A program made the translations under genes and the position numbers. Positions 7,402 to 15,106 of a DNA stretch of 22,333 nt are shown piece after piece (the stretch's first letter is position 1; every line of letters begins with the position of its first letter). Where the stretch lies: the NCBI GenBank assembly GCA_947304085.1, contig CAMZAC010000001.1, positions 1 to 22,333 on the forward strand. Direction: 5' to 3'. The notes beneath the pieces are model-generated. The model was not told where the DNA came from, ran no database searches, and saw nothing but the letters and a program-made list of their open reading frames with translations. Source of the stretch: an uncultured Alphaproteobacteria bacterium. Lineage in GTDB: Bacteria > Pseudomonadota > Alphaproteobacteria > Rs-D84.

Positions 7402-8112
7402 ATGGATTTGCTGATAAAGGGTTCAACAGAATTAAACAAGATGTTTGCAGCTTTGCAGAATACGGCATCTGGTTTGCGTCATGATTTTGGCGAAGTTGAA
7501 AATCTTCAGCAGTCTTTACATGGGGCTCGTGATTTCGTTGCAAAAGCTTCTGCCAGAATAGAAGAAAGCATATTATCAGATTTGCAATTGGTTCGACCAT
7601 CTGCTGGTTTGTTGACTCCTGATGTGTCAAAATCAGGCGATGGACGTGATGAATTTGTGTTGGCTTTATCTGGTGCGGCTAATTTTGTTCGCGGAAATCC
7701 ACACTTTGCAATATCTTTGGCGCTGCGCACAAATGGCGAAACAAAAATCGCATTGGTTTATTCACCAATAGATGAACGGTTATACTATGCAGAATCTGGC
7801 GTTGGTGCATTTGTTTATTCTGCATATCATTCTGAAAAAATACATGTATCTAATCTGACAGAATCTGCTGATTTAACAATAGGATATAATACAACTGGTA
7901 TGCGCCCTGTTATTTCAGGTAGTGCACGTGAAACAGGATGTCCAGCGTTGGATTTGGCTTGGGTTGCGGCCGGTAAAATGGATGCGTTTGTATCGGATCC
8001 TGTTGATTATGCAGAAATTGCCGCAGGTGAGTTATTAGTTCGTGAAGCTGGCGGAAAAATATCGCTGGATGGCGCAGATATTATTGCTACGAACGGCAAG
8101 GTTGAACTGTAA
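7402..8112 (+). CDS. Inositol-monophosphatase-family protein with lost active site (236 aa)
   Basis: The fold is recognisable from family landmarks in order: ANFVRGNPHFAISLAL (93-108), the ALVYSPI strand (117-123), ALDLAWVAAGKMDAF (182-196) and AAGELLVREAGG (207-218). These match SuhB-type inositol monophosphatases closely. The catalytic positions do not. The metal-binding DPLDGT motif reads LALSGA (87-92), so both aspartates are gone. The TEE motif reads TPD (72-74). The WD before AAGE reads A-E (204-205). The N-terminal T...D pair reads A...S. Family members use these residues to bind magnesium and hydrolyse a phosphate ester, so this protein is probably not a phosphatase. It may have become a structural or regulatory pseudoenzyme; SuhB itself is known to act in transcription complexes independently of catalysis. 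It is likely cotranscribed with rpmE. Confidence 0.8.
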   Translation: MDLLIKGSTELNKMFAALQNTASGLRHDFGEVENLQQSLHGARDFVAKASARIEESILSDLQLVRPSAGLLTPDVSKSGDGRDEFVLALSGAANFVRGNPHFAISLALRTNGETKIALVYSPIDERLYYAESGVGAFVYSAYHSEKIHVSNLTESADLTIGYNTTGMRPVISGSARETGCPALDLAWVAAGKMDAFVSDPVDYAEIAAGELLVREAGGKISLDGADIIATNGKVEL

Positions 8113-8117
8113 TTTCC

Positions 8118-8142
8118 AAACCGACATCATGTCGGTTTTTTT
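8118..8142 (+). terminator. Intrinsic terminator of the rpmE operon
   Basis: AAACCGACA at 8118-8126 pairs with TGTCGGTTT at 8130-8138 around a three-base loop, and a run of seven T ends at 8142. This is a strong rho-independent terminator. Confidence 0.85.
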
Positions 8143-8156
8143 GTGTTAAACATTTC

Positions 8157-8185
8157 TTGCATTGTTAAAATATTTAAAATAAAAT
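8157..8185 (+). promoter_or_regulatory. Promoter of the PBP1A gene
   Basis: TTGCAT at 8157-8162 and TAAAAT at 8180-8185 are 17 bases apart. Only seven bases separate the -10 box from the ATG at 8193, so the transcript probably begins at or within a base of the start codon. Confidence 0.5.
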
Positions 8186-8192
8186 CAATGCT

Positions 8193-10247
8193 ATGAAAAT
8201 CAAAAAAGCATTACACACTTTTATCAATATTCTTTTTTGGTGTATTGTCGCAGTAATTGCGGGGCTGGCAGTATTGGTTTTGATATACGGTCATGATTTG
8301 CCTGATTATAAAAAATTGGCTACATATACGCCACCTGTGGCAACGCGTTTATATGCGTCTGATGGTTCTTTGTTGATTGAATATGCTGAAGAAAGACGCG
8401 TGTTTATTGATTTTGAAGATATGCCTAAACAATTGGTGAACGCATTTGTCGCTGCCGAAGATCAACATTTTTGGTCGCACCCTGGTATTGATATTTTGGG
8501 AATTATTCGTGCCAGTGTAAATAATGGTATGCGTATATTGGGCTTTAACACTAAATTCACAGGCGCATCAACAATCACGCAACAGGTTGCAAAAAATTTC
8601 TTTTTAACATCAGACAGAACAATTTCCAGAAAGGTTAAAGAAGCTATATTGGCCTTGCGTTTAGAACGTAGTTTTTCCAAAGAACATATAATGACTTTAT
8701 ATTTAAATGAAATATTTTTGGGCGCACGTGCATATGGTGTTGGATCCGCTGCATTGATGTATTTTAATAAACCAGTCAAAGATTTAACATTATCAGAATG
8801 CGCATTTTTGGCGTCTTTGCCAAAGGCACCAAACGATCGTAATCGTGCAGAAGACAGACGGAATTATGTTTTGCGCCGTATGGTTGATGATAGATATATA
8901 ACAAAACAAGAAGCTGTTGCGGCTATGGCAGAACCATTGAATATTAATTCTGGGTTTACAGCGCAGATGGAAATGGATTTTCAATATTTTGCAGAAGATG
9001 TTCGTCGTAAATTACTTGATAAAATTGGGCGCGATACTTTATATAATGGTGGTTTGTATATAAAAACAACTATTGTGCCAGAATATCAACGTGCAGCCGC
9101 TGCTGCTTTGGCAAAAGAATTAGATGCTTTTAATAAAAATAAGCCTGAAAATGCACCAAAATTACAAGGGGCAATTATTGCGATGAATCCGCATACTGGT
9201 CGGGTGCTCGCTATGACTGGTGGTCGTTCTTTTGTGGAAAGTTCGTTTAATCGTGCAACCCAGGCATATCGTCAAATCGGTTCAACAATAAAACCGTTTG
9301 TGTATTTATCAGCACTGGAAAAAGGTTATAGCCCGGAAAGCTTGATTCTGGATGCTCCGATAGTAGGTTGGCGTGAAAATAACAAAGAGTGGAAACCAGA
9401 AAACTATGACAGAAAATTTTTAGGCAATATTCCACTTCGTTTTTCATTAGAAACGTCGCGCAATGTTCCGACAGTTCGTTTGGTTGAACAAATCGGTGTT
9501 CCAACAGCAATCGAAACGGCGCAAAGATTTGGTGTTTATCCAAAAGATATTAAATCCAGTCAGTTAAATGAATCTTTGGCTTTGGGGTCTGGTGAAACAA
9601 CTTTGGAAAAATTGGTTTTGGGGTATTCTGCATTTATAAATGGTGGTCGTGTCATAAAGCCAAAAATGATTGATTATATTGAAGATAGATATGGAAAAGT
9701 CATAGATGGTGCGCCTTCTGTGCAAATTGATTGGGACGAATCTTTATTGCCACCTGTCACAGAAGAAAAAAGTGAACCTTTGTCGGATGCACAAAGTTTG
9801 TACCAAATTGTGTCTATATTACAGGGTGCTGTGGAACGTGGAACCGGCAAACAGGCGCGCGTTTATGGCCATACGATTGCAGGCAAAACAGGGACAACAA
9901 ATCAAGTTAAAGATGTGTGGTTTGTTGGTTTTTCTAAGGATTTAATTGCAGGGGTTTATTTAGGGTATGATATCCCAAAACCTTTGGGACCAGGCGCAGG
10001 TTCGCATATGGCTGCGCGTGTGTTTGCAGATTTTATGAAAGTTGCGCTTGAAAACGAAAGTAATCAGCCGTTTCCTGTTCCAGATGGTATGACTTTTATG
10101 CGTGTTAATCGCAATAATGGTGTTGCTGCGGTGCAAGATCCAAGTGGTGTAATCATAAACGAAGTTTTCAAGCCTGGTCAAAAACCTAACCCATTACAAA
10201 CAAGTGAAAAACATAACACAAAACCGATGGTTGGTGGAATATTTTAA
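8193..10247 (+). CDS. mrcA: Class A penicillin-binding protein 1A (peptidoglycan glycosyltransferase/transpeptidase)
   Basis: This bifunctional enzyme polymerises lipid II into glycan strands and crosslinks their peptides on the outer face of the inner membrane. One N-terminal membrane anchor covers about residues 12-32. The GT51 transglycosylase domain follows, with EDQHFWSHPG (catalytic Glu89), GASTITQQ (124-131), the RKVKEA stretch and LNEIFLG. The transpeptidase domain has S364-T-I-K367 with the nucleophilic serine, S422-R-N424 and K565-T-G-T. At 684 residues it is shorter than the 850-residue E. coli protein; the linker between the two domains (about 300-325) is too short to hold the OB-fold insert common in Gram-negative PBP1A. 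No ribosome-binding site precedes the ATG, in line with a leaderless message. It sits between two terminator-like hairpins, just before the mraY operon. Confidence 0.92.
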   Translation: MKIKKALHTFINILFWCIVAVIAGLAVLVLIYGHDLPDYKKLATYTPPVATRLYASDGSLLIEYAEERRVFIDFEDMPKQLVNAFVAAEDQHFWSHPGIDILGIIRASVNNGMRILGFNTKFTGASTITQQVAKNFFLTSDRTISRKVKEAILALRLERSFSKEHIMTLYLNEIFLGARAYGVGSAALMYFNKPVKDLTLSECAFLASLPKAPNDRNRAEDRRNYVLRRMVDDRYITKQEAVAAMAEPLNINSGFTAQMEMDFQYFAEDVRRKLLDKIGRDTLYNGGLYIKTTIVPEYQRAAAAALAKELDAFNKNKPENAPKLQGAIIAMNPHTGRVLAMTGGRSFVESSFNRATQAYRQIGSTIKPFVYLSALEKGYSPESLILDAPIVGWRENNKEWKPENYDRKFLGNIPLRFSLETSRNVPTVRLVEQIGVPTAIETAQRFGVYPKDIKSSQLNESLALGSGETTLEKLVLGYSAFINGGRVIKPKMIDYIEDRYGKVIDGAPSVQIDWDESLLPPVTEEKSEPLSDAQSLYQIVSILQGAVERGTGKQARVYGHTIAGKTGTTNQVKDVWFVGFSKDLIAGVYLGYDIPKPLGPGAGSHMAARVFADFMKVALENESNQPFPVPDGMTFMRVNRNNGVAAVQDPSGVIINEVFKPGQKPNPLQTSEKHNTKPMVGGIF

Positions 10248-10249
10248 GA

Positions 10250-10264
10250 ACACCAATTTGGTGT
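10250..10264 (+). terminator. Hairpin after the PBP1A gene, possible weak terminator
   Basis: ACACCA and TGGTGT form a six-base-pair stem with an ATT loop three bases after the stop codon. The sequence behind it is T-rich but interrupted, so termination may be partial. Confidence 0.35.
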
Positions 10265-10273
10265 GATATTCAT

Positions 10274-10301
10274 TTGTTTCAGTAGTTTTTTATGATAAAA
10301 T
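10274..10301 (+). promoter_or_regulatory. Extended -10 promoter of the mraY-ftsW-murG operon
   Basis: TTGTTT at 10274-10279 precedes TGA-TAAAAT (10293-10301) with 16 bases between the hexamers. The expected start near 10308 lies after the in-frame ATG at 10300, which therefore cannot be the mraY start, and before the ATG at 10330. Confidence 0.55.
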
Positions 10302-10329
10302 GCATAATGATAAAGGAAAGGAGTTTTTT

Positions 10330-11463
10330 ATGCTGACCGGTTTTTTATTAGATAACAATTTTCAGTTCTTTGCCAGTGGTTGGACTCAATTTGCAGCAGC
10401 GTTTGGCATTGCGTTTTTGATAATGTTGATTTTCGGGCGCAGTTTTATCCGGCTTATGCATAAATGGCAGGGCAAAGGTCAACCAATCAGTGAAAACGTT
10501 CCAGCAGAGCATCTTAAAAAAGCAGGGACACCGTCTATGGGTGGGATTTTGATAATAATATCTGTATTGGTTTCTGCTTTGTTATTTATGCCAATTTATA
10601 GTGTGCCAGGATGGATTGCATTAAGTTCGTTAATTGTTTTTGGATTAATTGGTTTTGCAGATGATTACAAAAAAATAAAAAGCCAGTCAAACAAAGCATC
10701 AAATGGCTTGTCACCATCATTGCGATTGCTTATGGAAGGTGTGTGTGTGGTTTTATTAGCATATGTTATAAATAAAACAATGCCTGGTTATGTCCCTAAT
10801 TTATCAATAGTACTAGGCTCTAGCGTGATTTTGCCATTAGACAGTTGGCACATTGGTTATGTTTTTGGTGTTCCACTGACATTGGGGTTTTTGTATTATG
10901 TTTTTGCGTATTTTGTAATCTGTGGTTCTGCAAACGCAACGAATATAACCGATGGTCTGGACGGTATGTTGGCGAAATTATATATGCCCGTATTAATAGT
11001 GTCGCTGGTCGCATTGTATGGTGCAACCAGAACAGGCTTTATGGATGCGGTTATGTTTTTACCTGAAACCAGTGGTTTATATGCTTTGCTGGGTGGGGTA
11101 TTTGGTGCTGTGTTGGGCTTTTTGTGGTTTAACGCTAAACCGGCCTCTATATTTATGGGTGATGTTGGTTCGCTTGCGCTGGGTGGCTTTATGGGAACCG
11201 TTGCAATGTTGTTAAAGTCTGAAATTATAATGGGTGTTGCGGCGGGTATGATGGTTTTGATTTTACTGTCTTCTTTTATTCAAACGATGTGTTTCAAAAT
11301 CACTCGTAAAATCACAGGAACTGGTAAAAGAGTATTTTTACGCGCTCCGTTACATCATCATTTTGAAGAGCTTGGTTGGCCAGAAACCAAGATAGTAGAC
11401 AGGTTTTTCGTCATATCTTTGTTGTTTGCTGGTCTGGCTTTGGTTTTATTAAAATTCGCATAA
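10330..11463 (+). CDS. mraY: Phospho-N-acetylmuramoyl-pentapeptide-transferase
   Basis: MraY transfers phospho-MurNAc-pentapeptide from its UDP carrier to undecaprenyl phosphate, making lipid I at the inner membrane. The sequence has about ten hydrophobic helices and the family's signatures in order: KKAGTPSMGG, the FADDYKK aspartate pair, NATNITDGLDG, KPASIFMGDVGSLALGG and the histidine motif RAPLHHHFEELGW. Its 377 residues are close to the usual 360. I chose 10330 because AAAGGAAAGGAG lies six bases upstream; the longer in-frame start at 10300 overlaps the -10 box. It is followed 12 bases later by ftsW. In most proteobacteria murD lies between these two genes; it is absent here. Confidence 0.95.
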   Translation: MLTGFLLDNNFQFFASGWTQFAAAFGIAFLIMLIFGRSFIRLMHKWQGKGQPISENVPAEHLKKAGTPSMGGILIIISVLVSALLFMPIYSVPGWIALSSLIVFGLIGFADDYKKIKSQSNKASNGLSPSLRLLMEGVCVVLLAYVINKTMPGYVPNLSIVLGSSVILPLDSWHIGYVFGVPLTLGFLYYVFAYFVICGSANATNITDGLDGMLAKLYMPVLIVSLVALYGATRTGFMDAVMFLPETSGLYALLGGVFGAVLGFLWFNAKPASIFMGDVGSLALGGFMGTVAMLLKSEIIMGVAAGMMVLILLSSFIQTMCFKITRKITGTGKRVFLRAPLHHHFEELGWPETKIVDRFFVISLLFAGLALVLLKFA

Positions 11464-11475
11464 TAGGAAAAACAA

Positions 11476-12627
11476 ATGTTACGAATCACACGTGGCGAAG
11501 ACAGTAAATTAACCAGTTGGTATTTTGAAATAGATCGCAAACTATTGGGCTTGATATTATTGTTGGTTGTAATTAGTGCGATAACAATGTTTACTGCTGG
11601 TGCCGCTCAGGCTGCACGTATGATTCCTCAACAGCCATGGTTTTATTTTATAAAGAAAGCTATTCCTGCCTATGTTTTAGGATTGGGATGTTTGTTTGGT
11701 TGCAGCATGTTAAATAAACAAAAGGTAATAAAAGTATCAATCGTTTTAGCATTGGTTGCGTTGGTTGGTCTGGTAATAACGGTTGTTCATCCTGTGTGGT
11801 TAAAAGGAAGCTCTAGATGGGCGCATATTGGACGATTAAGTTTTATGCCTGCGGATGTATTGAAACCCGCGTTTATCGTATTAACTGCATGGTTTCTTGC
11901 AAAAATGCGCAATGTGTTTGGTGAAAATATGTTTTTAAATAAACAGGCGTGGAAGTTTAATTGGTTAAGTTGGTGGTCGTATTTAATATTATTTTTTATA
12001 TGTGTATTTATTATATTCCGTCACCCAGATGTAGGAACCGCGACATTGTATGTGTGTGTGTTATTTGTAATGACATTAGTTGCGGGCATTTCGTTAAAAT
12101 TTATGCCTGCAATGTGTGGAATACTGGTGTCATTAGGTGCCTTGGCATATTTATTTAATTCACACATTCGCGATCGTGCAAAACACATATTCAGTATAGA
12201 ACCCAGAAGTCAGGTGTGGTTTTCCTTAAATTCTATCAGACATGGTGGACTGTTTGGTAGCGGTGATGAAGCGTATGTAAAAGATGTTTTGCCAGAAGCG
12301 ACAAATGATTGTGTGTATGCTGCAATTGCAGAAGATTGGGGGGCAATAATAGCATGCGCTTTGGTTGTCTTGTTGTTTATGGTTATAAATAATCTTATTA
12401 ATCATGCGATTTATGCCAAAGACAGATTTGTAGTATATGCATTGACTGGTGCGGCGGCTTTATTTGGTGGGCAAGTTTGTTTTAATTTGATGACTGCCTT
12501 ACATTTATTATTGAACAAGGGGATGACTTTGCCGTTTATATCTTATGGTGGTGTCTCTTTTATATCTTTTTGTATATTGTTTGGTATGATGCTATCAATA
12601 ATACGTGAAGATACTTGGAATAGATAA
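11476..12627 (+). CDS. ftsW: Septal peptidoglycan glycosyltransferase of the SEDS family
   Basis: This is a SEDS polymerase that extends glycan strands from lipid II, normally together with a class B penicillin-binding protein at the division septum. It has about ten membrane helices in 383 residues. Family marks are KGSSRWAHIG (110-119), MPADVLKP in place of the usual QPSE-KP, RHPDVGTAT, HGGLFGSGDE, LPEATNDCVYAAIAED (the Asp corresponds to the catalytic aspartate in LPE-H-T-D of RodA/FtsW) and LPFISYGG near the end. FtsW rather than RodA is chosen because it sits between mraY and murG. AGGA lies seven bases before the ATG. The deviations QPSE to MPAD and HTD to TND are mild and keep the key acidic residue. 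Confidence 0.9.
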   Translation: MLRITRGEDSKLTSWYFEIDRKLLGLILLLVVISAITMFTAGAAQAARMIPQQPWFYFIKKAIPAYVLGLGCLFGCSMLNKQKVIKVSIVLALVALVGLVITVVHPVWLKGSSRWAHIGRLSFMPADVLKPAFIVLTAWFLAKMRNVFGENMFLNKQAWKFNWLSWWSYLILFFICVFIIFRHPDVGTATLYVCVLFVMTLVAGISLKFMPAMCGILVSLGALAYLFNSHIRDRAKHIFSIEPRSQVWFSLNSIRHGGLFGSGDEAYVKDVLPEATNDCVYAAIAEDWGAIIACALVVLLFMVINNLINHAIYAKDRFVVYALTGAAALFGGQVCFNLMTALHLLLNKGMTLPFISYGGVSFISFCILFGMMLSIIREDTWNR

Positions 12628-12638
12628 AGGAACAAAAA

Positions 12639-13685
12639 ATGAAAATATGGATTGCAACAGGTGGAACAGGTGGACATGTTTTTCCTGCATTAAGTGTCGC
12701 AGATGAATTGGTCAAACGTGGACATCGGGTTATAATTTCTTCGGATGGTCGTGTTTCGAAAATGGTAAAAGATGGTAAGCCTGCAAAAGCGAAAACTGTT
12801 TTTGTATGGGCATCTGGTGTTGGTGCAAAATCGCGTATTAAACAAGTGATTGCATTAATGAAAATTGGTTTTTCTGCATTGGCGCTATCTTTGCGTTTTA
12901 TGTTTAGTCGTCCAGACAGATTGGTTGCATTTGGTGGTTATGCATCTGTTCCAGCTGTGTTCGTGGCGCATTTGTGGAAAATACCAACATATTTGCATGA
13001 ACAAAATGCAGCAATTGGTCGTGCTAATAAATTCGCGTTGCGCTGGGTAAAGACGTTGATGACCAGTTTTGATACAGTTAACGGTTTGCCGAAACAAACA
13101 AATGTGAAAGTTGTTTATACAGGATTGCCTGTGCGTTCAGATTTTTTGGATGCGGCTAATGCCCCATTAAAACACGAAAACAAAATTCTTGTGACTGGGG
13201 GGTCTCTTGGGGCACAGGTTTTGGATGATGTTGTGCCGGTTGCAATTCGTGAAATGAAGAATAAAAAAATATTCGTCACGCATCAAACCCGACCAGAAAA
13301 TGTTGCAAAACTACAACGTTTTTATGCAGAACATAAAATACACGCAAACGTTTTATCTTTTATTCGTGACATGGCGGATGCGGTTATAAACGCAGATATA
13401 GTTATTGGGCGCAGTGGTGCAAGCACAGTTATCGAATTGGAAACGATTGGTTGTCCTGCAATATTGGTGCCATTGGCGATAAACCCAGACCAGGCAGCAA
13501 ACGCAGAGTCATACGCAAAGTTGGGTGGCGGTTTTGCAATAGAACAAAATAAGTTTTCTGCAAAATGGTTATCATCTACATTGGATGAATTACTTGATAA
13601 TCCATCGCGTTTGGATAAAATGGCAGCAAAATCTTATGTGCAAAATCAAGCAGTTAAAAAAATTGTTGAAACAGTGACAGAGTAA
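12639..13685 (+). CDS. murG: UDP-N-acetylglucosamine--undecaprenyl-pyrophosphoryl-MurNAc-pentapeptide transferase
   Basis: MurG adds GlcNAc to lipid I, giving lipid II, on the cytoplasmic face of the inner membrane. The GT-B fold is marked by the N-terminal loop TGGTGGHVFPALSVADEL, the lipid-side segment VAFGGYASVPAV, YLHEQNAAIGRANK, the second glycine loop VTGGSLGAQ, and the UDP-GlcNAc-binding stretch GRSGASTVIELETIGCPAI followed by NPDQAANAE. The 348 residues are normal for the family. AAGGA precedes the ATG by seven bases, and 11 bases separate it from ftsW, so the three genes form one operon. murC, murB, ddl and ftsQ, the usual followers, are absent. Confidence 0.95.
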   Translation: MKIWIATGGTGGHVFPALSVADELVKRGHRVIISSDGRVSKMVKDGKPAKAKTVFVWASGVGAKSRIKQVIALMKIGFSALALSLRFMFSRPDRLVAFGGYASVPAVFVAHLWKIPTYLHEQNAAIGRANKFALRWVKTLMTSFDTVNGLPKQTNVKVVYTGLPVRSDFLDAANAPLKHENKILVTGGSLGAQVLDDVVPVAIREMKNKKIFVTHQTRPENVAKLQRFYAEHKIHANVLSFIRDMADAVINADIVIGRSGASTVIELETIGCPAILVPLAINPDQAANAESYAKLGGGFAIEQNKFSAKWLSSTLDELLDNPSRLDKMAAKSYVQNQAVKKIVETVTE

Positions 13686-13764
13686 AAAGTTATTGCAATA
13701 AAAGTGTCGATAATTCGTTACAGCGCAGACAATAAATTGTTTCTTAGTAAATGATTATCAAATG

Positions 13765-13796
13765 TTAAAAAATTATTTTTTAAATATGTATTTTTT
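13765..13796 (+). terminator. A/T-only hairpin with T run, possible weak terminator of the mraY operon
   Basis: TTAAAAAA (13765-13772) pairs with TTTTTTAA (13776-13783), and six T follow at 13791-13796. The stem has no G-C pairs, so this is a weak call. The rest of the 164-base gap from 13686 holds only short palindromes of uncertain meaning and the promoter below. Confidence 0.25.
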
Positions 13797-13824
13797 GCTT
13801 GCTTGCGATTCGTAAATTGTTCTA

Positions 13825-13833
13825 TGATAAAGT
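13825..13833 (+). promoter_or_regulatory. Extended -10 box before the OmpA-like gene
   Basis: TGATAAAGT fits the TGA-TAAAAT pattern seen upstream of mraY. TTGCGA lies at 13803-13808, a long 19-base spacing. A purine-rich AAGGAAGGAAAGGA ribosome-binding site follows before the ATG at 13850. Confidence 0.45.
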
Positions 13834-13849
13834 AAGGAAGGAAAGGAAT

Positions 13850-15106
13850 ATGCAACGTTTTTCTGTATCATTGTTGTTGTGTTTAATATGTTTGAACGCC
13901 ACAGCAGGTGCGTATTTGCCGGTTGTTGATGTGTCAAATGGGACGGTGTCTGCACGTGCTGCTTTTGGGGAAGAAATTGCCACGGAAAATCGGGTTGCTG
14001 TTGCACCGGTTGCAAGAAAAGCAGAAAAAAAAGTTGTTGCGCGTGCTGCACGTAAACCTGTTGCAACAAACTCTAATGATGTTTTGAAACCTTTACGTCC
14101 CAGTTCTGATTTGTGGGCCAATAATGAAGCACCGCTACGTATGCCGCGCATGGATGAAATTGCAGTTGTTCGTTCGGATGATTTATTACCCGAAGAATCT
14201 TTGGATGCAAAACCTGTTCAGGTTGCTGCACGTTCTGTGAAACCTGTGCAACAAGAATCAAAAGTTTCCAATCGCGAAATGATGGCGGAATTAGATTCGT
14301 TGCGTTCAGAAATTGCCAGATTAAATGAATTACAAAAGCAGACAAATGAAAAAATTGCAAATGCTCGCGATGTTGTTGTGCGTCCTGAAATATTCGATAA
14401 ATTTGAATCAAAGCCTGAAACAAATTTAGCGCAAAATAATAATGGTGTAAGTGTCCGTCGTGAAATTGTTCCGATGGAAACCAATCATAACGTTGTAAAA
14501 CGTGAAGCAGACGTAAAACCTGCAGAACCAACAATTGCGCGGGTTAACGATATGTCCAAAATGTCGCCAAACGAATTGAAAAAAGCGTTCAAAAAAACAT
14601 ATTTGTCTGAAAATAAACATCTTTCTACTTACCAGGTTGATAATCGTTATGATGTTGTCAGTGATATGACAACCTCTATCGAAGGTTTCAGTTCTCAACG
14701 TGATTTATCAGAAGCAAATGCAGGTGTTCGTCCACTAGAAATAAAAATATCTTTCATGAATGGGGATTCTGGATTGTCGCGTGAAAATTATAACTTGTTA
14801 AGCGAATATGCTGCAATTGTTGTAAATAATCCGAAACGTGCGATTCAGGTTGCTATACCAGAGTCTGCGACACACAGCAAAGATGGACGAAAATTGGCTG
14901 CGCGCAGGTTAGCAATCGTTGAACAAGTTTTGCGTGATACTGGTGTTGCCGAACAAAGAATTATGCCTGTGTTATCTCAACGTAGTGATGATTCTTTTGT
15001 ATTACGCATAATTTCTGGCGATTTGTTTGAAACTTTGAGCGAACAAAAACGCAATAAATTTGGTGACAGTATGTCAAAGAAAACATACAAAAGTATGTCG
15101 TGGTAA
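13850..15106 (+). CDS. Exported OmpA-like envelope protein with coiled coil (418 aa)
   Basis: The ATG at 13850 has a strong ribosome-binding site and starts a signal peptide (about 1-20). The mature region begins with a basic, Ala/Val/Arg-rich, probably disordered stretch (about 35-140). A short coiled coil follows at about 142-176 (heptad-like MMAELDSLRSEIARLNELQ), then another polar linker. Residues about 305-393 resemble a degenerate OmpA/MotB C-terminal domain: a strand with SFMNGDSGLS, a helix (NYNLLSEYAAIV), a strand (AIQVAIP), and GRKLAARRLAIVEQVLRDTGV in the place of the family's R-A-x-x-V-x-x-x-L helix. Such domains usually bind peptidoglycan in the periplasm. The match is weak and the specific binding residues are not obvious, so the function is tentative. 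Its stop overlaps the comF start by seven bases. Confidence 0.6.
   Translation: MQRFSVSLLLCLICLNATAGAYLPVVDVSNGTVSARAAFGEEIATENRVAVAPVARKAEKKVVARAARKPVATNSNDVLKPLRPSSDLWANNEAPLRMPRMDEIAVVRSDDLLPEESLDAKPVQVAARSVKPVQQESKVSNREMMAELDSLRSEIARLNELQKQTNEKIANARDVVVRPEIFDKFESKPETNLAQNNNGVSVRREIVPMETNHNVVKREADVKPAEPTIARVNDMSKMSPNELKKAFKKTYLSENKHLSTYQVDNRYDVVSDMTTSIEGFSSQRDLSEANAGVRPLEIKISFMNGDSGLSRENYNLLSEYAAIVVNNPKRAIQVAIPESATHSKDGRKLAARRLAIVEQVLRDTGVAEQRIMPVLSQRSDDSFVLRIISGDLFETLSEQKRNKFGDSMSKKTYKSMSW

Noticed and set aside
8188..8196. Two-codon upstream frame ATG-CTA-TGA overlapping the PBP1A start
   Set aside because: If transcription starts near 8192 it is not in the message; no evidence supports a regulatory role.
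10300..10329. Earlier in-frame ATG for mraY
   Set aside because: It overlaps the -10 box and has no ribosome-binding site; the ATG at 10330 has a strong one.
13691..13740. Short palindromes TATTGCAATA (13691-13700) and ACAATAAATTGT (13729-13740) as operators
   Set aside because: They are short, AT-rich and not near a promoter element; chance is a sufficient explanation.
13799..13849. 17-codon N-terminal extension of the OmpA-like gene
   Set aside because: It covers the promoter and the Shine-Dalgarno sequence and would bury the signal peptide.
14073..14534. 153-codon open frame on the minus strand
   Set aside because: It is antisense to the OmpA-like gene and gives a His/Gln/Leu-rich product typical of a shadow frame.
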